Assembly (NCBI RefSeq): GCF_000474745.1
Contig: NZ_ASJR01000003.1
Span: 62,001 to 126,000 of the forward strand
Origin: Chitinivibrio alkaliphilus ACht1
Lineage (GTDB): Bacteria > Fibrobacterota > Chitinivibrionia > Chitinivibrionales > Chitinivibrionaceae
Length of the DNA: 64,000 bases
Reading direction: 5' to 3'
The position numbers and the translations under genes are program-made. Numbering within the stretch: the stretch's first letter is position 1; every line of letters begins with the position of its first letter. Under the pieces are notes generated by a model that saw only the letters and a program-made list of their open reading frames with translations, made no database searches and had not been told where the DNA came from. This document shows positions 19,601-26,676 of the stretch, in pieces.

Positions 19601-20040
19601 AGAATGCTCCCTTTGAGAAGGGGACATACGAGGTTGTCGTAGAAGTGACGGAGAAAAACTATATTGGCGTGGATACTGCAGAGCTTCGTATTGAGGCAGA
19701 AACGGAGATTATCCATGTTGATACCATTGGGGACACACCGGGCAGAGCGGGACTATTTCCGGTGAAAAACCCCGCATCTCTTGCGGATGAACAGTTTAAA
19801 TTTGCCCTCACTGCTCCTGAAGCAGTTACTGCCTCCATTCGTATTTTTGATGCCTTGGGTAATCTAATTGATACGCAGGAAGATCCTTCACCACAAGGAT
19901 CGGGACATCTCTTTTCATGGGATATGACAAACCGTCGTGGTCAGCAAGTTGGTCCCGGAACCTATGTTATTATTGCCACCGTAGAAACAGAAACGGGGCA
20001 GGTACAACAGTTTCGTGAGGTTATTGGCCTACGGAAATAA
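16606..20040 (+). CDS. Secreted subtilisin-like serine protease (S8) with GLUG, MBG and FlgD-Ig-like domains
   Basis: The 1144-residue protein has an N-terminal export signal ending near LQGAP. A pro-region opens with YYPGRIRIKVREEAQ, and an S8 domain follows with a complete triad: D225 in AIIDDGVDHSHPDL, H260 in HGTHVAGTVAA and S433 in GTSMACPHVSG. After it come a fibronectin-like region, GLUG-type repeats (VGFFGF, TGALVGSL, GGFVGGA, VGGFIGSA), an MBG-type Ig domain with QTYDGTP, and a FlgD-Ig-like C-terminus ending in VIGLRK. By family it degrades proteins outside the cell, possibly those embedding chitin. The frame is open from 16453, but the signal peptide favours 16606. A terminator follows. 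Confidence 0.9.
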   Translation: MKYLHMRAWFHALSRRSFVFIALLAFSIFVQLQGAPRRTAEVPPVVLSEVSDSAYYPGRIRIKVREEAQKLLQKEPLRTVDHGAVQTGIADLDVLNESFAVSRYKQTFSGLAEAAALRSPAVRARHELWGFYRWYDLTLSDSASVISAVESFAQHPDVLIAEPVYRIVRYGDESRTWRPNDPEFTNQWHYHNTGQNFGTVGSDISLKEAWTIERGHADVLVAIIDDGVDHSHPDLQGNMWDGIGKNFADDHTDDIIPGNHGTHVAGTVAAMNNNGIGVAGIAGGDETERGVTLMGLQILGGEEEAFGGGGVAPVFAADNGSAISQNSWGYDAPDVYNQADLDAIDYFNEHGGGAVMNGGISIFAAGNDGEKAEYYPAAYEATLSVAATNNKDERASYSNYGETVDISAPGGGFGHRVISTVAGGGYGGMQGTSMACPHVSGVAALVLSAAHRNGVTLDSEELRTILLETTDPIDDENPDFIGMLGTGRLNAAAALHRLQDEYLPDLIAPAFFTASSPNVERVELAWEKNSAQHDVLILRSEDAVFGTPEDAYSYAPGDSLAGGGVVVYTGGGTEVVDEGLQKGTTYYYRAFSVDSEGGYSQAWQNASATTWHFTEAGTADDPRIIDSEDKLKALSSFSRYWDGHYRQKGDLDVAGTTKWNDGAGFMPIGSEETPFTGAYHGGGHRLVNLTIDAGQDYVGFFGFIKDGYVDSLGIVDADISGGSQTGALVGSLRGGEIYSSFTTGNVSGAILTGGFVGGAHDGSRIENSYAKTSVTGSQYVGGFIGSAQKVELENVFSTQSVDADFGAGGFAGTAGNEAIATAAYWDMESSAVATSNLGEGKTTAQMTDSETFDEWDTTQWMLPGETHEGYPFLLWEDKNTILFTEIEEKVFGDLPFMLSVSASSGLPVSLSLSRDDVISLDGTEVTILNAGEVDIIATQEGDDLYDPAEEVRQTFTVLPAPVKIEIRHTQQTYDGTPRSVSVYTEPEDISHSIRYDGEENAPFEKGTYEVVVEVTEKNYIGVDTAELRIEAETEIIHVDTIGDTPGRAGLFPVKNPASLADEQFKFALTAPEAVTASIRIFDALGNLIDTQEDPSPQGSGHLFSWDMTNRRGQQVGPGTYVIIATVETETGQVQQFREVIGLRK

Positions 20041-20075
20041 TGCGATCTATTGTTAGGGAGAGATTCTCTGTTGAT

Positions 20076-20111
20076 ACGGGGGGAGGCGATCTCCTCCCGT
20101 TTTCCTTTTCT
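20076..20111 (+). terminator. Intrinsic terminator after the S8 protease
   Basis: A 10-bp GC-rich stem (20076-20085 with 20091-20100, one G-T pair) with a 5-nt loop is followed by TTTTCCTTTT. It also shows that the open frame upstream of 20167 is not part of the transpeptidase gene. Confidence 0.85.
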
Positions 20112-20166
20112 GCCCCTTCTAAATGTAGGGCCCCCAACATATATTTATCAAAAACCGGTAGGTAGT

Positions 20167-20688
20167 ATGGAACCCCATGAGAATACAAATTTGCATACCC
20201 CGTGTCGAAGTCACTCTCGTATGGTACTTCTGAGGCCGGCGTCCTTTTCAGGTGCTTTGTATGTTTCCGGCAGAAGAGTATTCTCCTTTTCCCTTTCCGC
20301 AGGTCGCGCAGGTCGTGGAGAAGAGGAGGGGTCGGGGAAAACTCCCCGGGGCTTGCATACCATTGCTGAGAAAATAGGCGCCCATGCACCGGAGGGGATG
20401 CGATTTGTCAGTCGCCTCCCTACGGGAGAAGTGATACATGATCGGGAAAGTCATGGTGGAGAAAACTATATTCTCACTCGAATCATTCGTCTTGCGGGAT
20501 GTGAAGAGGGAAAAAACAGGGGCAACGGCGTGGATTCATTTGCACGATATATTTATATTCACGGCACTAATAAAGAGACCTTCGTGGGTAGCCGTCACTT
20601 TTCTCATGGATGTATTGTTATGAAAAATTGCGATATCATATCTCTGTTTGAACGTGTTGAGGAGGGGGAGTATGTCTATATTGATTGA
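20167..20688 (+). CDS. L,D-transpeptidase (YkuD domain)
   Basis: The 173-residue protein is essentially a YkuD domain: substrate-side TPRGLHTI, then IHGT and the catalytic SHGC motif in FSHGCIVMKN, where the cysteine is the nucleophile. Such enzymes crosslink peptidoglycan at meso-diaminopimelate or attach lipoproteins to it. No clear signal peptide is present from the ATG at 20167, which has only a weak ribosome site, so the true N-terminus or location is uncertain. The gene overlaps the Mur ligase gene by 17 nt, and that pairing points to peptidoglycan remodelling or recycling. Confidence 0.85.
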   Translation: MEPHENTNLHTPCRSHSRMVLLRPASFSGALYVSGRRVFSFSLSAGRAGRGEEEGSGKTPRGLHTIAEKIGAHAPEGMRFVSRLPTGEVIHDRESHGGENYILTRIIRLAGCEEGKNRGNGVDSFARYIYIHGTNKETFVGSRHFSHGCIVMKNCDIISLFERVEEGEYVYID

Positions 20689-22045
20689 GGGGGTATCCTG
20701 TTCTCGCCTTCATTTTGCGGGAATCTTTGGGGTAGGAATGAGTGCTCTTGCTCAGTATCTTGCACCGCAGCTTTCTATTAGCGGATCAGATCGGGATTAT
20801 GGGAAACCACATCGTGCTGATATGGCAGAGAAATTACGCTCGCAGCATATTTCCATTACTCCGCAGGATGGGTCTGCCCTTGTGCCCGAAGTGGATGCCC
20901 TGGTTGTCTCCACTGCTGTGGATGAAGATACTCCTGACGTTCAGGCGGCTCGCCGGCTGGCTATTCCCGTGCTTCATAGATCTCAGGTTTTGGCCGCCGT
21001 GGTACGGGCAAATAAAACTATTGCAGTCACGGGAACTAGTGGAAAATCAACCGTATCTGCGCAAATTTTTCATATCCTTCAGTGCTGTGGGTACGCCCCC
21101 TCCTATATTGGTGGAGCAAATCTTACAACACTTGTCAAAGAAGGCCTGGTGGGCAATAGCTACCGGGGTAGTTCTTCTATTCTTGTCATCGAGGCCGATG
21201 AGAGTGATGGTACGGTGGTTCGTTATCATGCCGATACCTTGGTGGTTCTCAATGTATCCCGGGATCACCGTGAGGAAGAAGAGGTGGTATCCCTTATGAA
21301 CACCGCTGCACGGCAGGCTCGTCACGTGGTGGTCCCCCATGGTGATGATCGTCTGAGGGAGATTGGAAACATAACCTTCGGGGCGTTCTCTGAAGCTGAT
21401 TTCTCTGTCTCCCATGGGCAGTTTTCTCAGGGGGCATATTCCTTTTGTATTAACACTGAAACTGTTTCCATGTCCATACCAGGACGATATGTTGCAGAAA
21501 ATTGCGCAGCAGCGGCAGCGGGGGTTTCTCCCCTTGGAGTACCTCTTAAAAGAGCATTGCAGGCTCTTGAAAGCTACGGTGGCATAGAACGACGATTTGA
21601 TATTATTGGGACAGATCCCGTAACGGTTATTGATGATTATGCACATAATCCGGATAAGCTCAAAAATGCCATGGAAGGCGCGCGTTTTTTTACGGCCCCC
21701 CTCACAGTAGTGTTTCAGCCCCATGGCTATGGCCCCTTGCGGTTCCTTTTTGAAGATCTTCGCCGTCTCTTCGAAGAAGAGATTGGACAGGATGATTCTC
21801 TCATAGTTCTTCCGGTGTTTTATGCCGGAGGACGGGTTGACCGCAGGGTTACATCACAAGATCTTGCTAAAGCGCTTGATCGATCGATTCGGGTATATGC
21901 CCCGCGAGATAAAAACGAGGCCCGGAAAATCATCTGTCGCACGGTTTCAGCAGGAACGGTGCTTGTTGCTGGAGCACGTGATGTTCACCTTTCTGATTTT
22001 GCACGTGGTATTTATTCTTCCCTTCGAGGTAGTCATGACAAATAA
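20672..22045 (+). CDS. Mur ligase family protein, MurC/Mpl type
   Basis: The 457-residue cytoplasmic ligase has an N-terminal Rossmann region with FAGIFGVGMSALAQYL, a phosphate loop TGTSGKST, the EADESDGT motif, and the C-terminal IDDYAHNPDKL signature. MurC adds L-alanine to UDP-MurNAc; Mpl reattaches recycled tripeptide. The loop has GTSGKST where both usually have GTHGKT, so neither name is certain. Because murC usually lies in the dcw cluster and this gene follows an L,D-transpeptidase, a recycling role (Mpl-like) is attractive but inferred. A GGAGGGGGAG site fixes the start at 20672. Confidence 0.8.
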   Translation: MSILIEGVSCSRLHFAGIFGVGMSALAQYLAPQLSISGSDRDYGKPHRADMAEKLRSQHISITPQDGSALVPEVDALVVSTAVDEDTPDVQAARRLAIPVLHRSQVLAAVVRANKTIAVTGTSGKSTVSAQIFHILQCCGYAPSYIGGANLTTLVKEGLVGNSYRGSSSILVIEADESDGTVVRYHADTLVVLNVSRDHREEEEVVSLMNTAARQARHVVVPHGDDRLREIGNITFGAFSEADFSVSHGQFSQGAYSFCINTETVSMSIPGRYVAENCAAAAAGVSPLGVPLKRALQALESYGGIERRFDIIGTDPVTVIDDYAHNPDKLKNAMEGARFFTAPLTVVFQPHGYGPLRFLFEDLRRLFEEEIGQDDSLIVLPVFYAGGRVDRRVTSQDLAKALDRSIRVYAPRDKNEARKIICRTVSAGTVLVAGARDVHLSDFARGIYSSLRGSHDK

Positions 22046-22553
22046 TACTTCCTATCCAGATCTTCTCATTCCCCCATTCTGGGGAAATAGTGATATTCTT
22101 ACCCTTACCTGTGCAGAAACGCCGTGCCGTGCGCTGTACGCATTTTTTCCTCTCTTTCGGGAAGCAGGAAAACTCGTTGTTATGGATGCCTTGGAGCCGG
22201 GGCGTATTGTGGCAGAAATTGCAGAAACAGAGCACAATCGTACTGTACTTCATCGTTTTTCACCTGAATCTGATGTTCTTGCAATTGCAGCTGCTGCTGT
22301 TGCCCCTGAATTTCAGTTTCCGTGTCGGGAGATAGGGGAATTTCTCGGTAGAGAAATTAGACGGGGGCTCCAGTTGCCTGATACCCGTGGGGAGCTTTTA
22401 TATTTAGGGGAACATCCCCTTATGACCGGAGAAGAACTCTCCAGTCTTGAACGGGAAATGACCTTTAAAGATCGTCTCGGCATTACTCTTCCCCGTGATG
22501 CTTCTCGCGCCGGAGTGTTTTTCTTTGTACATAATTCACAGCCCCAGGCCTAA
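22035..22553 (+). CDS. Hypothetical protein, 172 residues
   Basis: I do not recognise this protein. It starts MTNNTSYPDLLIPPFWG, has no signal peptide or membrane segment, and is moderately acidic. The second half is helical (REIGEFLGREIRRGLQL, EELSSLEREMTFKDRLGI) and ends with a hydrophobic strand VFFFVHN. It overlaps the Mur ligase stop by 11 nt and precedes the lipoate-ligase-like gene by 17 nt, so it is probably in the same operon. The frame is open in a longer form into the Mur ligase gene, but overlap-coupled initiation at 22035 is more likely. Confidence 0.6.
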   Translation: MTNNTSYPDLLIPPFWGNSDILTLTCAETPCRALYAFFPLFREAGKLVVMDALEPGRIVAEIAETEHNRTVLHRFSPESDVLAIAAAAVAPEFQFPCREIGEFLGREIRRGLQLPDTRGELLYLGEHPLMTGEELSSLEREMTFKDRLGITLPRDASRAGVFFFVHNSQPQA

Positions 22554-22570
22554 TACTACGGGGGAAGAAC

Positions 22571-23311
22571 GTGTGTTTTCAACAGTTATCAACATCGCCT
22601 GTTGATACATTATTTCCCGCGGTATGCAGAGAAGAGTATGCCTGTGATCCACATAGAGCAATGGAGCGGGATACAGAGCTTCTTCATGAATCAAACCGCT
22701 CGGGGTATGCCCAATTTCGTGTGTATACTTGGGCTCATCCAACTCTGTCATATGGGCGGTTACAGAAAAAAACAGATCTTGATATCTCTGCCATGGATGG
22801 GGCAGGAATATACTGTATACAGCGTCCCACAGGGGGGCGTGCTCTGTTTCATGAGGGAGATCTTTGTTTTTCCTTTGCCTTGGGAAGAGCTCTTTCTAGG
22901 GAAGGTCGACTGAATCGAAAGAATGTGTATCACATGGTGTCTCACCGTATTGTGTCCTATCTTACCGCCCTGGGAATTTCCGTTCAGCCCTTTTTACCAA
23001 AAACGACCACTCATCGGGCTGGGGTAAGCTGTTTTCTGATACAAAACGGGTATGAGATTGGAAGTACAGGAAAAAAATGTGTGGGTATTGCCCTTGCCAT
23101 TTCGGCAGAGGGGATTCTTTTACAAGGTAGTATTCCCCTTACCCCATCGTATGAGAAGATTGTTGCCTACGTAGTGGGATCAGAGAAAGAGAAGCAAATC
23201 TTTTTGTCTCGTCTACAGCAAAAAACCGTCTGTCTTGAAACCCTTCTTGGACGGCCCATATCTTCCCGTTCTGTCGGAGCTGGACTCTGCCGTATCTTTG
23301 GGATAGGGTGA
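22571..23311 (+). CDS. Lipoate-protein ligase A-like protein (BPL/LplA/LipB domain)
   Basis: The 246-residue protein has the LplA signature RPTGGRALFHEGDLCFSF, preceded by YTWAHPTLSYGR. The lysine region GSTGKKCVGIALAIS and the strand LLQGSIPL follow, as expected for the acyl-adenylate pocket. Family members attach lipoate or octanoate to E2 and GcvH proteins; some act on biotin or fatty acids. No lipoyl-domain protein is in the window. The start is a GTG after GGGGAAG; the N-terminal region is unusual compared with LplA. The stop abuts the convergent biotin operon. Confidence 0.78.
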   Translation: MCFQQLSTSPVDTLFPAVCREEYACDPHRAMERDTELLHESNRSGYAQFRVYTWAHPTLSYGRLQKKTDLDISAMDGAGIYCIQRPTGGRALFHEGDLCFSFALGRALSREGRLNRKNVYHMVSHRIVSYLTALGISVQPFLPKTTTHRAGVSCFLIQNGYEIGSTGKKCVGIALAISAEGILLQGSIPLTPSYEKIVAYVVGSEKEKQIFLSRLQQKTVCLETLLGRPISSRSVGAGLCRIFGIG

Positions 23312-23941
23312 TTACAAAAGGGTATACATTATGTCTATATGGTGGGGGGCTTTGTGCACCGTACAGGGAATATCCAGATGGTGTGCCAAGTCCTCTCCTG
23401 CACGAAGAGGAAGTATTCGATCTTGATTTCCATGGTGGAGTGACGTGATGCGGCTTTTTTCTGGCAGGGAGTGCATCTCCACAGCCGCAAGAAAAGAAAG
23501 TCCCTGCATCAAGGTGTTTGGTGTGTAGGGACACCCCTCTGGTGGCGATGTAAATCCACAGTTTATATAAAAGCGACGAAGGGTTTCTTTTGGCTGATAT
23601 TCCATGGTTTTTTGCATCTTTGCAAGAATACGGGGTGAAACTCCCGGAGCATTCTTTCGAGCGATGAATGAGCGTGTTGCAGCAAAAAGATGAATTTCTG
23701 GAAAAGAGAAAAAACGTGCTGCAGCAAGGGCAAAGAAGCTTCCGCTTGACCATGCGACCAATCGATGATCTGTATAGGGGGCTAGAAGTTCAGCGGCTGT
23801 TTCTTCCCATGAACCAAAACTGTTGTTCCCGGCAAGAAGGGCCATATGAGTTGTTGTATCAAACCACGCAGTGGTTGAAGAAAGGGGGTGGGGAAGATGC
23901 GTTTTATGCACAGCCCATCCCGAAAGAAAGAGTGTTTTCAT
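23312..23941 (-). CDS. BioH/BioG-like alpha/beta-hydrolase, putative pimeloyl-ACP methyl esterase
   Basis: The 209-residue hydrolase has a nucleophile elbow WSSGSFFAL and a late histidine in HKAPHHIDI. Its small size and last position after bioC and bioF, overlapping bioF by 4 nt, indicate the esterase that frees pimeloyl-ACP from its methyl ester before BioF acts. Sequence alone would only say small esterase; the pathway role comes from operon context. It may correspond to BioH, BioG or a lineage-specific replacement. Confidence 0.75.
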   Translation of the reverse strand: MKTLFLSGWAVHKTHLPHPLSSTTAWFDTTTHMALLAGNNSFGSWEETAAELLAPYTDHRLVAWSSGSFFALAAARFFSFPEIHLFAATRSFIARKNAPGVSPRILAKMQKTMEYQPKETLRRFYINCGFTSPPEGCPYTPNTLMQGLSFLAAVEMHSLPEKSRITSLHHGNQDRILPLRAGEDLAHHLDIPCTVHKAPHHIDIMYTLL

Positions 23942-25068
23942 GGTGAAAACCTCCTCAGAGACTCGACGAGATAGTCCATATCAGTGTATGAGCAGTTGCT
24001 TTTGAGAGATATCCGTACGCGGGAGCTATTTTCCGGTACTGTGGGAGGGCGTATGGCCGGAGCAAGAATGCCTTGTCGGCGTAGATGTTGAGAAAGAGCC
24101 AGGGCCGCGGCGGCGTTTTGGGTCATGAGGGGGATAATATGGGTTTGTTCTGTGCTATTACCATAGGCGAGTGCCGATATTTCCCGATGAAAATAGGCCG
24201 TACGATCGAGGAGCTTTTTGGTTTGACGTGCATTGGTCATAACAAAGCGGAGGGCTTCCATATTCCATCGGAGCACTGAGCAGGGCAGGGCCGTTGAGTA
24301 TATAAGGCTGCGGGCTGTGTTAAGAAGGTAGGAGCGTATGAGCGATGATCCGCCAAAAAAACCACCACATCCTGCCAAGGCTTTACTAAAGGTTCCCATG
24401 TGGATATCAATGTCTGATTCGGTTCCCTGTTGCTCCATAATTCCCCGGCGATGTTTTCCATATATACCGGTGGCGTGTGCTTCATCAACCATGGTGAGAG
24501 CGCCATATTTCTGGGCCAGTTCTGCCATGGCTGCGGTATCTGCCATATCGCCGTCCATACTGAAGAGAGAATCGCTCACAATTATTTTATAGGGAGAACG
24601 TCCCCTTTGCAACCGTTGTTCCAAGTGGTGGTAGTCTCTGTGGCGATAGCGGATATGTCGAGAGCCTGAAAGAATAATTCCGTCTACAATGGAAGCATGA
24701 TTGAGACGGTCGGAGTATATCTCCACATCTCGGCCTCCCAGGGCTTGCAGTATCCCTGTATTTGCCGCGTAGCCGGAGTTAAAGAGCAGGGCGGCGGGAA
24801 GGTTGAGAAACCGTGTAAGTAAGGATTCTATTTCTTCAAAGAGGGGAGTGTTTTCATATACCAAGCGTGAGGCCCTATTCCCCGAGAGGCTTTCGGGAGA
24901 TCGTTTACACGATGAATGAATTTCATCGCACTCCTCCAGGGAGAGATAGCTGTTGGTAGAGAAGTTTAAGAGGCTTGAACGGGGACGGGGAGGAATTTTT
25001 CGCAGACTATCCGTTTCTCTTCGACGGGCAAGGCGTGTTTCAAGACGTTCATAGAATGGTATAGTCAT
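23938..25068 (-). CDS. bioF: 8-amino-7-oxononanoate synthase
   Basis: The 376-residue PLP enzyme condenses pimeloyl-ACP with alanine in biotin synthesis. The glycine-rich FNSGYAANTGIL loop, the VDEAHATGIYG strand that contacts PLP, and the lysine in MGTFSKALAGCGG that forms the Schiff base are all visible. The start overlaps the bioC stop by 4 nt and the stop overlaps the esterase start by 4 nt. The closely related 2-amino-3-ketobutyrate CoA ligase is excluded by context. Confidence 0.93.
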   Translation of the reverse strand: MTIPFYERLETRLARRRETDSLRKIPPRPRSSLLNFSTNSYLSLEECDEIHSSCKRSPESLSGNRASRLVYENTPLFEEIESLLTRFLNLPAALLFNSGYAANTGILQALGGRDVEIYSDRLNHASIVDGIILSGSRHIRYRHRDYHHLEQRLQRGRSPYKIIVSDSLFSMDGDMADTAAMAELAQKYGALTMVDEAHATGIYGKHRRGIMEQQGTESDIDIHMGTFSKALAGCGGFFGGSSLIRSYLLNTARSLIYSTALPCSVLRWNMEALRFVMTNARQTKKLLDRTAYFHREISALAYGNSTEQTHIIPLMTQNAAAALALSQHLRRQGILAPAIRPPTVPENSSRVRISLKSNCSYTDMDYLVESLRRFSP

Positions 25069-25823
25069 AGGCGAACCACACTTCTGATGTAGGTGTATCG
25101 GTTAATATACGAACGTCCCCGGCGTGCTCGCCGTCCATAGGCGGAAAGAAAGTCCATGAGCCGAGCCCGGGAAAGGGGAGGGCTTGTATGGGTTGTTGCG
25201 CCAATCTCAGAGAGCGATCGAAGGGCTTCTGCAGGAGAAGAAAACCGATCTTCATATGCATGAATTGTATGAGAGGTAACGGTTCCCAGAGAGGCGAGTA
25301 TGTGGTGCTGCTCCTCTGGCGTAAAGTATCGCACGGGTGGTGAGAGATTAAACTCGCGTTGTGTTTCACGCAGGGCCTGTAAGGTTGTATCTCCCAAGTT
25401 GTTTACCACCAAATAGCCCCCCGGTTGTACAAGCGTGCATGCCTGTTTGAGCACCTCAGTAGGATCGTGTGCCCAGTGAAGAGCCGTAGAACTTATGAGC
25501 AGTGCAAGGTGGCGTGGAGAAAGGGGGAGGGTGTCCATGGAAGCGCAGATACACTGTTCGGCATACGCTGCCCGGAGCAGGGAGTCATAGGCAATGTCAA
25601 GAAGTATGGGGCGTAGGGGGATATTATGCCGATACAAGGCTTCCGAAACAACTCCGGGACCACTGCCTAGATCGAGGCATGGTCCAGAGGGAATATGGGG
25701 AAGAATCTCCTGTAGTTGGTGCGATATGAGGTCATCTATGGCTGCTTGCTGAACCCGGGCGTAGGTGGCATAGCTATGCGATTTTCGAGAGAAAAAGCGG
25801 GAGATTCTTTGGCGGGGGGTCAT
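25065..25823 (-). CDS. bioC: Malonyl-[acyl-carrier protein] O-methyltransferase
   Basis: The 252-residue SAM methyltransferase has motif I CLDLGSGPGVVSEAL, an acidic end of strand two in ILLDIAYDSL, and the BioC-type STALHWAHDP. It methylates malonyl-ACP to start pimelate assembly in the fatty-acid cycle. The N-terminal RFSRKSHSYATYARVQ segment is also typical of BioC. It is the second gene of a four-gene operon with 4-nt overlaps on both sides. Confidence 0.9.
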   Translation of the reverse strand: MTPRQRISRFFSRKSHSYATYARVQQAAIDDLISHQLQEILPHIPSGPCLDLGSGPGVVSEALYRHNIPLRPILLDIAYDSLLRAAYAEQCICASMDTLPLSPRHLALLISSTALHWAHDPTEVLKQACTLVQPGGYLVVNNLGDTTLQALRETQREFNLSPPVRYFTPEEQHHILASLGTVTSHTIHAYEDRFSSPAEALRSLSEIGATTHTSPPLSRARLMDFLSAYGRRARRGRSYINRYTYIRSVVRL

Positions 25824-26674
25824 GGGGTTGCAGCGCGACTCCAGCGAAGAATCTTAGGAGCGTTGGTCCGGAGCCACTCCTGCCATCGTTCGTAGTAGGG
25901 AAATTGTTGTTCCCGCTGTTGAAATTCCCGATGATGCACCTGTCTTCGTCCTCCTTTTTTCCGTGGAGGACAGGCTATATGGAGCATCTCGTGATAACAT
26001 ACAGAAAGAAGGGCATAATAGGGCACACTGGGGTGATTATACAGCCCGGCAATGGTGATGAGGTGGTGGGTTTGTCCGTGCGTATCGCAAATCTGCATGT
26101 GGCTTGAGGTTTTACTGCCAAAGCGCCCCCACCGCATGTAGGATGAAAGTGTTCCTGAAAAATAGCCTTGATTGAGCTCGGCAAAGGCGGCGTAGAGGTC
26201 ATAGCGTGTTCCCGTAGCATCGTAGAAACGTCGCTCCGGCATAGCAACACAGGGGTATGATAGTTGCGTATTCGTATTCTGTAAATACCCCCAAATTACA
26301 TCTTCAATTTGGCGAAGATTTCGTCGTTTTTCCGGAGAGAGGGCTCCTTTCCTCAGGCCTGCGCCAATGAGGGCATCACTCCATGTGAGCAGGGCTTTTT
26401 TTATGGAGACGGGGGCTTTATACAGAGGGGAGGGAAGGGTGAGGAAGAACTGTTCTTTTTCTTGGGATATACGCCAGGTTTTCTTGAGCCTTCGATTTTC
26501 CACCACATTGATATTGCTTGTGTTTCCTAAAAGCTCGGTAAAGCTTTTTTCATCGTATATTGGTAATGTTCCCTGCACAGCACCTCTCTTTTCGGAATAA
26601 GAAAATATTTTTTGTTCACCTTGAATAAAACTATTATTTTCTCTATGGAGTTCTTTTACGAATGTTAGGGTCAT
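25820..26674 (-). CDS. SprT/M48-like zinc metalloprotein
   Basis: The 284-residue protein carries a zinc-binding HExxH (H228, E229, H232 in CYHEMLHIACP) and a third candidate ligand in HHREF about 15 residues later, the layout of SprT-like or small gluzincin proteins. No signal peptide is present. It opens the biotin operon, overlapping bioC by 4 nt, yet has no known link to biotin. The start is uncertain: the ATG at 26674 lacks a ribosome site and lies 2 nt from the divergent TPR start, so a shorter form is possible. Substrate unknown. Confidence 0.7.
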   Translation of the reverse strand: MTLTFVKELHRENNSFIQGEQKIFSYSEKRGAVQGTLPIYDEKSFTELLGNTSNINVVENRRLKKTWRISQEKEQFFLTLPSPLYKAPVSIKKALLTWSDALIGAGLRKGALSPEKRRNLRQIEDVIWGYLQNTNTQLSYPCVAMPERRFYDATGTRYDLYAAFAELNQGYFSGTLSSYMRWGRFGSKTSSHMQICDTHGQTHHLITIAGLYNHPSVPYYALLSVCYHEMLHIACPPRKKGGRRQVHHREFQQREQQFPYYERWQEWLRTNAPKILRWSRAATP

Positions 26675-26676
26675 CC

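Noticed and set aside
20050-20166. Longer L,D-transpeptidase start at the TTG at 20050
   Set aside because: The added sequence contains the protease terminator and does not look like a signal peptide.
20672-22045. Naming the Mur ligase murC or mpl
   Set aside because: The phosphate loop GTSGKST fits neither standard signature and the context only suggests recycling, so no symbol was given.
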